In this document: piece after piece, positions 1-6,732 of the stretch | Numbering within the stretch: the first letter of the stretch is position 1 | How the letters are laid out: each line of letters starts with the position of its first letter | Source: Penaeus vannamei | Taxonomy: Eukaryota > Arthropoda > Malacostraca > Decapoda > Penaeidae | Length of the DNA stretch: 10,000 nt | Direction: 5' to 3' | Assembly (NCBI RefSeq): GCF_042767895.1 | Contig: NC_091553.1 | Location: 41,634,795-41,644,794 of the forward strand | The notes under the pieces: generated by a model | Told to the model about the DNA's origin: nothing | What the model saw: only the letters and a program-made list of their open reading frames with translations | Database searches by the model: none | Translations under genes and position numbers: made by a program

Positions 1-689
1 ACTATAAGCACAGTATGAGAGTGTACCTATATTTTCATCTCATATACTGTTTAGATATAAATTTCATTTTCTTTAAAATGTAGGCCACATCAATCTCCTC
101 TAGTTTCACCTAAACTTAATAAAACAAAAACTAAGTGAGCAAAGCCACAAATATATTTGCTTTCTTTGGGTCTATTGATTAAACAGTGAATGCCTGGATA
201 AACAAAATTTACTTCTTGTAGAACAAATATACTGAAAAAAGTATCAAGATCTTGTATTACATAAGCTGAAATAGAATAAGAGGGCCACTGTGCCTCTTTT
301 CTATTTTCTAACCTCATTCTGGGATTCTTAAACCTCAGTTTCATAAGGAGTAATAAAATTGATTCATTAGTTTCTGATTTATAATTCAAAAACTGTTTAC
401 ATAGAATTGGTAAAGATTTGTTTTAAAAATTCAGTGTTTTAACCCTTTAGCAGTGGTATTTTGCAATATAATCCTGTAGTACTATTTATTTTGGACTCGG
501 ACAGTGGGTGGGACTGCGCTGGAAAGTGCGCACTGTGGCGGCGCTGCTTTCCCTCTTTCATGCATGTGTTTGTATATGTGTATATGAAAAAATATATCTT
601 TGCATATGTATATATAAACACTTGCAAATACATGCAAGCAAGCAAAAATACATAAATACACTCAGAGAAAGTGGAGGACCTGGCTTAGC
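1..689. other. AT-rich intergenic sequence, no gene seen
   Basis: Low-complexity, AT-rich DNA. The open frames on both strands are short, mostly begin at non-ATG codons and do not resemble any protein I know. A degenerate TATG/CA-type stretch lies near 560-660 and is listed separately. Confidence 0.6.
562..635. repeat. imperfect inverted repeat in degenerate TATG-rich DNA
   Basis: An 11-bp arm at 562-572 is the reverse complement of 625-635 with one mismatch. The space between is alternating TATATG/CATATG-like sequence. It could extrude as a hairpin, but degenerate dinucleotide and tetranucleotide DNA often produces such symmetry by chance. Confidence 0.4.
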
Positions 690-870
690 ATGCATCAAAA
701 GCGTTCAACTCCTTTGGCAGGTAACACCCTATCCCCCACTCAGGCCTAGGGCGGCAAGCCTGGGCCCTAGAAGGCCACTAGGCCGACACCGGTTTAGCGG
801 CTGATATCCCCTGGCCCAATGGCTCCCAGGCCACACGGCTGCCCATTGCTCCATGGGATCGGCTGTCAAT
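690..870. other. GC-rich patch with hairpin, possible dispersed repeat
   Basis: Roughly 180 bp of clearly GC-rich sequence sits inside AT-rich DNA, with abrupt edges. It includes a perfect 7-bp inverted repeat, CTAGGGC at 746-752 and GCCCTAG at 764-770, around an 11-nt loop. No frame stays open far enough to suggest a conserved exon. The composition jump suggests an inserted repeat copy or a non-coding exon, and the sequence alone does not decide which. Confidence 0.35.
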
Positions 871-1277
871 TGCACATTGCATCATATGATAACATCCACG
901 ACCGATGAGTTAAGAAAACCTTTCAACCTACTCCTCTCCAGCTTTTCTGTATTCTGTAAGTTTCCATCTCTGTATCTTATTTCAATTTTATGACCTATCT
1001 ATTTTCACTCCACTCAAGGCATGATTTTTTTATTTACTTTATATATCATTTGCTTTATTATTTTTTCAGCCCTGAATATCAATATAAAGACAAGTAAGAA
1101 AGACGTAACTTAGCTGTAACTTTCATACCAAAGCTTTCCGACTTCATGATTAGAAAATTAATGTTCATAATAAGAAACATTGAAGTATTTTGTATTTAAA
1201 AGAAATATTTATGTAATCTATTATTTCCTATGCATGAAAATGAGTAGGAGAGAAATTATTGGTAACAAAAGATTCTG
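871..1277. other. AT-rich intergenic sequence, nothing recognised
   Basis: AT-rich DNA with no long open frame, no tandem repeat and no recognisable RNA gene. Confidence 0.55.
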
Positions 1278-1664
1278 TTGCAGTTTCCTCTCTTATCCTT
1301 AGCATTCACACGAAAAGCAGTTTTTCATTGGAATGCATTTCATCAATACCAAATCTACAAGTATGTAGGATGTGCAGTTTTCCTTGAGAATCACCAAAAT
1401 ATAATGGCAAATTTCTATAATTCTCAGAAATTTCTCAAGCCTCCCTACAGTTGTTGGGTGGAAACTGTTGCTGAACTTACGAGAAAGTTTATCCCTGAAA
1501 GATATGAAAAAACAACAAAAAATGCTGATCTGTCAATATTGCCAAAATTTGCAGTAATGGCCACTACAAGGGAAGAGAATTTCCCATTTATACATGTTTG
1601 GAGTGCAAAAAAAATATTACTGATGGGAATTACATTACACAAAATTGACCTTACCTATCTGTAG
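1278..1664 (+). other. anonymous open frame, 128 codons
   Basis: This frame is open for 128 codons in AT-rich DNA, longer than most chance frames here. It starts at a TTG; the first ATG is at 1404 and would give 86 residues. The left edge, TTGCAG followed by TTTCCTC, resembles a 3' splice site. The stop TAG is followed directly by GTAAAC, which resembles a 5' splice site. The predicted peptide has aromatic and Lys-rich segments, but I recognise no domain, signal peptide or clear membrane span. It could be an exon, a decayed transposon fragment or chance. I assign no function. Confidence 0.2.
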
Positions 1665-2046
1665 GTAAACATGATTGAGATAATGACAAGGGGTGTGCCC
1701 ATTTTGCAAAACTACAAGGATGACAAATGCTTCAACATGAACTACAACTGGATTGTCCCTTGAACTAATAGGCTAGTGTTTTTGGGTTATTATCTTACAT
1801 AGAATACAATACTAAAATCAACGATTATCAAGACCACCTCAATACAGCAGAGGCTGAAAATACCCAAGCGACATTAAAGCCTTTTTATTAGTCCATACAA
1901 ATTCCCCGGCCCTATATGGAAGCATTATCCATTTTTGTTTTTGTAATTTTCTTACTTTATCGTTGCAGCATTTAGTACTCAGTGTGAACTACAAATACTT
2001 ACTCTGCCATTTTAAGTTTGTGTTACGCGATTTCCTAATCTGAAGC
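1665..2046. other. AT-rich intergenic sequence, nothing recognised
   Basis: No sustained open frame, repeat or RNA gene was seen in this stretch. Confidence 0.5.
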
Positions 2047-2054
2047 TATAAAAG
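2047..2054 (+). promoter_or_regulatory. TATA box (TATAAAAG)
   Basis: A perfect TATAAAAG lies 58 bp upstream of the ATG at 2105. That would place a start site near 2075-2080 and leave a 5' leader of about 25-30 nt. In AT-rich DNA this word can occur by chance, so the link to a short ORF is its main support. Confidence 0.3.
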
Positions 2055-2104
2055 CCCGAAAAAAGATCTTTCACATAGACGCCTTTTTCATTTTCATCAG
2101 ATCA

Positions 2105-2218
2105 ATGGACACAACACAAACACTTGACTACAAGGAAGGAAATGCTTTCGGCCCGGAGGAACCATGTTTCATTTGCCATTTTCTGATGAATTTGTGGGTC
2201 TATGGTTATCTCATCTAG
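2105..2218 (+). other. possible small ORF, 37 codons
   Basis: This is the first ATG downstream of the TATA box at 2047. It has G at +4 but T at -3, so the Kozak context is only partial. The frame encodes 37 residues with an acidic, hydrophilic N-terminal half, two nearby cysteines (CFIC, residues 21-24) and a hydrophobic, aromatic tail, ending in TAG at 2216-2218. A pyrimidine-rich run and CAG just before the ATG (about 2082-2100) could instead be a splice acceptor. I do not recognise a family; chance is likely. Confidence 0.15.
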
Positions 2219-2387
2219 CTTTTACCATGTCGTATATGTTATCGTGACATATAATTCACTTTTTGCTGGTCTAGATTCAACGGGACTGTTTATTTAACAA
2301 AAGACTTTTCTAGAACCAAAAGTATTTTTATCTATGCAACAGAAAACGATTTTTAGAGGTAAACTATGGTAGAATCCAAAAATATAG

Positions 2388-2417
2388 ATGTATGCGCGCG
2401 CACACACACACACACAC
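2388..2417. repeat. alternating purine-pyrimidine tract, CG then CA repeats
   Basis: About 30 bp of uninterrupted purine-pyrimidine alternation. A short GCGCGCG core passes into a (CA)8-9 run. This is a microsatellite and a textbook Z-DNA-prone composition. Confidence 0.8.
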
Positions 2418-2678
2418 TGATGTTCAAATATGTTACAGGAAGAGTGAAGTTAGACAAGATGACTTTATGATTTTGAATAGAAGGGGGCGAGAGGACACAG
2501 GAAAACGTTAAAAGTAGAGGCAAAATAAAGTAAGAAGAATTCCGTTTCTCGAACAGAACGATTGAAACATGGAATAATATTCTAAATAACGTTGTTTGTG
2601 CCAAAAATATGTATCATACGATATAGCAGACGAGACCATCTGAGCATAGCTCTTCTGTATTGAAATAACGTGATAAGA

Positions 2679-2870
<192 letters not shown>

Positions 2871-3440
2871 GTTTGTCAATCTGTCTCTCTTTCCCTCTCA
2901 TCTACATGCCTTTTTTCTCAGCATATGATATAAAATGTCTATGTAGGTCTACGTTTCCATATAGTAAATAACGTACTCTTTACTTTATATACATATGTCT
3001 TATATGACATATTCATCTAAACATCACCCATTCCTTGTTCCCGATTTATGAATTTAAAGAATCATGTGTATGACCTATAAGAATAACGGAATGCATTACT
3101 GAATAAAATGTAATTTGAAAAAAAAAGTTTACTTGATGAACCTGCGTATAGATTCTTGTCATTCATAGGTAATCTTAAATCCTTTATCGAACTAGCTAGC
3201 ACACTGCTATGAAATAAATATGACCCTAATAAAATATCATCAAACGTTATCATAGGTAATGTATCGCTTTTGCTATTTTTTCTTTTTCATAGAAAATTAA
3301 CCTTACATCAAATATCTGTAAATATTAGACAAAAAGTGATTCAAAAAATAATTCCAGTACAACAGTCCTCGTAAAATACACAATTAAAGTATATATCCCA
3401 TCTACATTAAAATATCTAATATTTCTTTCAATTACAAACG
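2871..3440. other. AT-rich intergenic sequence upstream of DMC1
   Basis: AT-rich sequence with no credible gene. It includes an AATAAA followed by a short A-run (3102-3126) and a TATATAT stretch near 3390. The latter is too far from the DMC1 start codon to be a confident TATA box. Confidence 0.55.
3102..3126 (+). other. AATAAA followed by A9 tract
   Basis: AATAAA at 3102-3107 is followed 10 nt later by nine consecutive A residues (3118-3126). This is the layout of a retroposed 3' end (polyadenylation signal, cleavage, short tail). No recognisable retrogene body lies upstream and I found no convincing target-site duplication. Confidence 0.2.
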
Positions 3441-3458
3441 GAAAATCGCCTGACATAA

Positions 3459-3470
3459 TTGGCGGGAAAT
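3459..3470 (+). promoter_or_regulatory. E2F/DP-type binding motif
   Basis: TTGGCGGGAAAT matches the classical E2F site (TTSSCGSGAAA-like) and ends 107 bp before the DMC1 ATG, in an otherwise AT-rich region. E2F sites control S-phase and replication genes. In mammals, E2F6-containing complexes silence germline and meiotic genes in somatic cells. Here the site is a plausible proximal promoter element. The match is seen directly; occupancy and function are inferred. Confidence 0.5.
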
Positions 3471-3519
3471 TTTTCGACGGGCAGACGAAGACAAATTTCT
3501 CTTACGCTCCCGAGAAACT

Positions 3520-3525
3520 TTTGAA
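3520..3525 (+). promoter_or_regulatory. CHR-like hexamer TTTGAA
   Basis: TTTGAA is the core cell-cycle homology region element bound by MuvB/DREAM complexes. It lies about 50 bp downstream of the E2F-type motif and 53 bp before the ATG. A hexamer in AT-rich DNA is weak evidence; the pairing with the E2F motif is the only support. Confidence 0.2.
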
Positions 3526-3577
3526 TAACCTCGACCTATTCCCATTTCCTGTCATTTACAAGAACCCGAGAATCACA

Positions 3578-3799
3578 ATGGAAGATCAGGCTTTAGATGC
3601 CGAGGAGTGTGTCCTGGACGATGAAGTCAGCTTCTTCACAGATATAGATGAATTACAAGCCCATGGCATCAACGTGGCGGACATTAAGAAACTGAAATCT
3701 GCGGGAATATGTACAGTCCGGGGAATACAGATGACCACACGACGTAGACTTTGTATGATCAAGGGAATCTCTGAGGCAAAAGTAGACAAAATAAAGGAG
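3578..3799 (+). CDS. DMC1: DMC1 coding exon 1 (residues 1-74)
   Basis: This exon encodes the acidic N-terminus and the helix-hairpin-helix domain. The run HGINVADIKKLKSAGIC, followed by GIQMTTRR and SEAKVDKIKE, is near-identical to animal DMC1. It ends after GAG (Glu74) at the donor GTTAGT, which departs from consensus only at +3. The frame is open upstream to 3521, but only through a TTG, so the ATG at 3578 is the start. An Arg replaces the usual Ala after MTTRR (residue 57). Its GC content is visibly lower than that of exons 2 and 3. Confidence 0.95.
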
Positions 3800-6457
3800 G
3801 TTAGTAACATTTCATAGCAGAACTTAGTAAAAATCTTGTAACGTTTAGGTTGTTCATCAGGCAAAGGATAATCAGTGCGATTAATTTCTGTCAGCCGATT
3901 TATTTTTCTTTCTATGTAGTGACTCATTGTATAAAGATAATACAATTGTTTACACACGCGCATAAAGTATAGTTAAATAGTGAATTTCTCATACATTTAG
4001 AACAGATTGTTACGCCTGAAAAATTCCTATATGGAGTTATTTTCCTTTTTCGAGAGCTTTCTGCATTAAGTGGTCGCATCATTTACATGTAGTATCATGT
4101 CTAAGTCATTGCAGTCATCTAGATATCAAATTGCACCAGATATACAGTGATCAGGGGCGTAGCCATGTTCGCATGTTGCCAGGCGATGTTGCAAATAACG
4201 ACCAATTTAAAAATCATACATATCTAGTTTGCATTCCAATTCAGAACCAAGGAAAAATTTAGTTTTATAGAAAGTACACAACTGTTAATTATATTTAGGG
4301 TCAAATAATATGTGCATAAAACCAAATCATGATTTGAAATATTAGAATGTCTTAATTTCAAACAAAATCAAAACAATGCAGCAGTATGAAGAAATGCATG
4401 ATGCAAAATTAAAAGGCTTTATTTAAGCTAAGCTGTCTATTACTTCGGCTGCCGCCCCTTATTCCTATCACGAGGCTACTGTCCGCCAACGGTGGCGGCA
4501 ACTAATTGCCCTTAGCAACTAGTTGCACACTCCGCTCCTTTAGTCGGAAGAATGGTATAAATAAAAGAGCTCCGACTCCTTGCTTTGTTGCCTAAAATAA
4601 TCGGAGGGTCGCTCTCGAGAGGCGAAAATGCATGTGCATCGTATGTTATCACTATCACACTTTTCAAGGATTTGTGTGCCGATGCGTTTTACAGCGAATG
4701 GCGGCAACTGCGAGTCGCGGGAGCCAGCCATTACAAAGAAGGTTGCAAAGCAGTGGCCTATGGGAGGCAACTGGTTGCCGCCACCGGTGGCCACTACAAA
4801 GAAGGTTTCAAAGCAGGGGCCTATGGGAGGCAACTGTTTGCCGCCACCGGTGGCCGTTACAAAGAAGGTTGCAAAGTAGTGGCCTATGGGAGGCAGCTGG
4901 TTGCCGCCACCGGTGGCATAGTCCCCTTGTAGCAATTTACTAAGAGTGCCAGACACGCAGTTGTCCAATGTAATGCTTATTTCCTGATATTCATGTGTTC
5001 TTTTTTGAAGAAGGTAATATTTTGATAAGAAAAGTACTATTGATGGTACTGATATTCCTGAGGTTCAAATGAATAATTATGTACGTAATTTATGCTAATA
5101 GGTCTGCCTAAACGGAATTACCTTTATAATACATTAAATCAAATGACAGTACTTCTATATAATTTCCAAATACAGCATACACCATCTCACTGAGTAATGA
5201 CTATCCATGACAGGTGGCAGCCAAGCTATGCGGAGGCGACGGGTTCGTGACAGCGCTGGTCATGTGCGAGAAGCGAAGGCTGGTGTTCCGAGTCAGCACG
5301 GGATCTGCTGAGTTGGATGCACTGCTCGGCGGCGGGATCGAGAGCATGGCCATAACGGAGGTGTTCGGAGAGTTCCGTACGGGGAAGACACAGATCTCCC
5401 ACACTCTGTGCGTCACGGCGCAGATCCCCAATGAAGCTGGGACGTATTCCGGAGGGAAGGTACGTTCCTGTTTGTTAACAGTTGATATATTTTGTTGACG
5501 TTATCAGATTCATAGGCGAAAATTACCACATGATCGGTATGCAAATTAATTTACATTAGGCAATGGTTTCATTTTAATTAAAAACGTTCATATAATCATT
5601 GTCATATTGACCTTCATTATAATAGTAATGGCCATGATCATATTGACCTTCATTATAATAGTAATGGCCATGATCATAGTAAAATGAAAACGATAATGAC
5701 ACTATGCCATTACATGATTCTATGTGACAGTGGCATATATATTAATGGCGAGAGCATATGAACAGTACTCACATTCCAATATCTATATTAACACGTCCAC
5801 AAATATATAGGAACTATAATCGGTATGAACTACGCAAATCAGATACCAAACGATACCATGCTGCCTGACAGTATATCTAAAGCGCTATCATTGCTGCAGG
5901 TCATCTTCATCGATACAGAGAATACCTTCCGGCCAGACCGACTGCGCCCCATTGCCGACCGCTACAACCTCGAACAAGACGCAGTGCTCGACAACGTCCT
6001 GTACACCAGAGCCTTCACCTCGGAGCACCAGCTGGAGATCCTGGACCACGTGGCCGCACAGTTCCACGAAGAGCCTGGCATTTTCAAGCTGCTCATTGTT
6101 GACTCCGTTATGGCTCTCTTCCGGGTCGATTTCAGTGGACGCGGAGAGCTGGCTGATCGACAGCAGAAACTGGCGCAGTATATGTCACGACTGCAGAAGA
6201 TCAGCGAGGAATACAACGTGTCTGTCTTCATCACCAATCAGATGACAGCAGATCCAGGGGCTGCGATGTCTTTCCAGGCGGACCCGAAGAAACCGATTGG
6301 AGGACATATCCTAGCCCATGCCTCGACAACAAGGGTAAGTCTGCGCAAGGGGCGTGGCGAAACTCGTATTGCAAAGATCTACGACAGCCCCGAATTGCCT
6401 GAGAACGAGTGCACCTTCGCTATCACGGCAGGAGGTATTGCTGATGCCAAGGAGTAA
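3578..6457 (+). CDS. DMC1: DMC1 meiotic recombinase, complete three-exon gene
   Basis: DMC1 is a RecA/RAD51-family ATPase. It forms filaments on resected single-stranded DNA in meiotic prophase nuclei and catalyses homologous strand invasion with RAD51, HOP2-MND1 and BRCA2. The coding sequence is 3578-3799, 5214-5459 and 5900-6457, with both introns in phase 0, giving 341 residues. Visible domains are a helix-hairpin-helix N-domain (about 27-74), an FxxA-type polymerisation motif FVTA (85-88), Walker A GEFRTGKT (126-133, Lys132), Walker B LLIVD (220-224), an L1 region near 231-243 and L2 near 272-290. TADPGA and GGHILAHAS separate it from RAD51, which has QVDGAA and GGNIIAHAS. The start ATG has A at -3 and G at +4 and matches the usual DMC1 N-terminus. 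Relative to human it is one residue shorter at the N-terminus, with single-residue insertions in the linker (around 81-83) and before GGK. No stop or frameshift is present. Confidence 0.97.
4152..4460. mobile_element. possible hAT-like MITE remnant in intron 1
   Basis: The left end reads CAGGGGCGTAGCC (4152-4164). The right end is the near reverse complement: bases 4447-4459 read on the minus strand as AGGGGCGGCAGCC. The CAGGGGCGTAGCC-type end recalls short inverted-repeat elements common in invertebrate genomes. The interior is AT-rich and non-coding. Flanking 8-bp sequences do not match, so either the copy has decayed or the inverted pair is coincidental. Confidence 0.3.
4556..4565 (+). promoter_or_regulatory. 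intronic TATA box (TATAAATAAA)
   Basis: A consensus TATAAATA sits between the arms of the AGTCGGA/TCCGACT inverted repeat, inside a GC-rich patch. It would direct initiation near 4586, ahead of the first ATG at 4628. It may belong to the candidate inserted element rather than to DMC1. Confidence 0.3.
4628..4879 (+). other. repeat-encoded ORF inside DMC1 intron 1
   Basis: This is the first ATG after the intronic TATA box and has A at -3. It encodes 83 residues; the second half contains a 21-residue unit (TKKVAKQWPMGGNWLPPPVA-like) repeated by the 63-bp tandem array. In the third unit a CAG reads TAG at 4877-4879 and ends the frame. Because the unit is 63 bp, other frames on both strands are also open, so openness is not evidence of coding. 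No known family is recognised. Confidence 0.15.
4732..4920. repeat. three 63-bp tandem repeats
   Basis: The units are 4732-4794, 4795-4857 and 4858-4920, each beginning TACAAAGAAGG and differing at only a few positions. Every unit ends in the self-complementary block GCCACCGGTGGC. A shorter, degenerate version of the unit may precede at about 4690-4731. The unit length is a multiple of three, which explains the overlapping open frames on both strands here. Confidence 0.95.
5214..5459 (+). CDS. DMC1: DMC1 coding exon 2 (residues 75-156)
   Basis: This exon encodes the linker, the polymerisation motif FVTA, the strongly conserved LLGGGIESMAITE segment and the ATP-binding Walker A loop GEFRTGKTQ, followed by SHTLCVTAQ. 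It begins after TGACAG and ends at GGK before the donor GTACGT; 246 nt keep the frame in phase 0. The linker KLCGGDGF is one residue longer and quite different from the vertebrate KLIEPGF. The exon is GC-rich with many CpGs. Confidence 0.96.
5460..5899 (+). other. DMC1 intron 2, 440 bp, phase 0
   Basis: The intron runs from GTACGT to TGCTGCAG. Joining flanks gives GGK-VIFIDTENTF, the expected DMC1 sequence. Read-through from exon 2 would stop at 5498. The exon 3 frame is open 25 codons back to an ATG at 5825, but that extension does not resemble DMC1 and lies inside the intron. Confidence 0.95.
5602..5678. repeat. 36-bp tandem duplication in intron 2
   Basis: Two adjacent, identical 36-bp copies (5602-5637 and 5638-5673) are followed by a 5-bp start of a third. 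Perfect identity suggests a recent duplication, potentially variable between individuals. Confidence 0.95.
5900..6457 (+). CDS. DMC1: DMC1 coding exon 3 (residues 157-341)
   Basis: One uninterrupted exon carries the rest of the ATPase core. It includes FIDTENTFRPDRL, the TSEHQ segment, Walker B LLIVD, RVDFSGRGELADRQQKLAQ around L1, TNQMTADPGAAMSFQADP around L2, GGHILAHASTTR, and the C-terminal KIYDSPELPE and FAITAGGIADAKE. The stop TAA is at 6455-6457. The C-terminal end matches the usual DMC1 terminus except Ala337 for Gly. Vertebrate DMC1 splits this region over several exons. Confidence 0.97.
   Translation, partial: VIFIDTENTFRPDRLRPIADRYNLEQDAVLDNVLYTRAFTSEHQLEILDHVAAQFHEEPGIFKLLIVDSVMALFRVDFSGRGELADRQQKLAQYMSRLQKISEEYNVSVFITNQMTADPGAAMSFQADPKKPIGGHILAHASTTRVSLRKGRGETRIAKIYDSPELPENECTFAITAGGIADAKE
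6332..6340 (+). promoter_or_regulatory. donor-like AGGGTAAGT inside DMC1 exon 3
   Basis: The codons Arg-Val-Ser (301-303) spell AGG GTA AGT, a near-perfect 5' splice consensus in the middle of coding sequence. Reading through gives the normal conserved protein, so it is presumably ignored or weakly used. It may be a relic of a lost intron or a cryptic site. Confidence 0.35.
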
Positions 6458-6479
6458 CTGCCTTTGTATGCTAAAGTGT

Positions 6480-6488
6480 TTATTTATT
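6480..6488 (+). promoter_or_regulatory. AU-rich element nonamer in DMC1 3' UTR
   Basis: TTATTTATT lies 22 nt after the stop codon and matches the UUAUUUAUU destabilising nonamer recognised by TTP-type proteins. It could limit mRNA lifetime, which would suit a stage-restricted meiotic transcript. In AT-rich DNA it may also be chance. Confidence 0.3.
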
Positions 6489-6665
6489 TCAATTATTACT
6501 TGTATACAGGTTTTAGAATTTACTGTAACATGATTCAAGTGAATTGAGAAAATTAATTTCAGGTCAACAGTTTTTGCTTGTACTTTTTGTTATTAGTAGT
6601 GTATATGCTAAACCAGTTATTGTTTCAAAAGTAGAATTGTCCATTTGATTACAAAATAGTCTAGA

Positions 6666-6669
<4 letters not shown>

Positions 6670-6729
<60 letters not shown>
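6670..6729. repeat. (AT)30 microsatellite
   Basis: About 60 bp of uninterrupted AT dinucleotides start 212 bp after the DMC1 stop codon. If the polyadenylation signal at 6943 is used, this lies in the 3' UTR and would fold into a long AU hairpin. It is self-complementary and prone to slippage and cruciform extrusion. Confidence 0.97.

Positions 6730-6732
<3 letters not shown>

Larger units (their letters stand above)
4478..4924. mobile_element. candidate non-autonomous element with inverted ends and internal repeats
   Basis: The left edge, GCCAACGGTGGCGGCAAC (4485-4502), is the reverse complement, with one mismatch, of the right edge GTTGCCGCCACCGGTGGC (4900-4917). Weaker matching extends about 8 bp inward. 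The flanks ACTGTCC (4478-4484) and ATAGTCC (4918-4924) agree at 5 of 7 positions and could be a decayed target duplication. Inside are a perfect palindrome GCAACTAGTTGC (4515-4526), a 10-bp palindrome CTCTCGAGAG (4612-4621), an inverted pair AGTCGGA/TCCGACT (4542-4548, 4571-4577), a TATA box and three 63-bp tandem repeats. No transposase is present. The right-hand inverted match also occurs in each tandem unit, so the true boundary is uncertain. Confidence 0.35.
3800..5213 (+). other. DMC1 intron 1, 1414 bp, phase 0
   Basis: The intron runs from GTTAGT to TGACAG. Joining the flanks restores the expected linker reading frame (KIKE to VAAKL). The polypyrimidine tract before the acceptor is poor; CTCAC at 5186-5190 is a possible branch site about 24 nt upstream. 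The intron is AT-rich except for 4440-4930, which holds candidate inserted elements listed separately. Confidence 0.93.

Noticed and set aside
2353..2604. 83-codon minus-strand hydrophobic frame
   Set aside because: It runs into the CA repeat, has no recognisable family and is of a length expected by chance in AT-rich DNA.
3521..3577. Upstream 19-codon extension of DMC1
   Set aside because: It begins at TTG, not ATG. The ATG at 3578 has a good Kozak context and matches the family N-terminus.
3586..3963. 125-codon minus-strand frame opposite DMC1 exon 1
   Set aside because: Half of it is antisense to the conserved exon and it has no recognisable motif.
4540..4968. 142-codon minus-strand frame with TATGGGNQLPPIG-like repeats
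   Set aside because: It is open because the 63-bp tandem unit lacks stops in this frame too; it begins at a TTG codon and lies antisense inside an intron.
5825..5899. Alternative DMC1 start at the ATG at 5825
   Set aside because: The 25 added codons do not match any DMC1 sequence and the product would lack Walker A; the segment is the end of intron 2.
5952..6245. Second open frames on both strands within DMC1 exon 3
   Set aside because: They are shadow frames of the GC-rich exon; the DMC1 frame accounts for the sequence.
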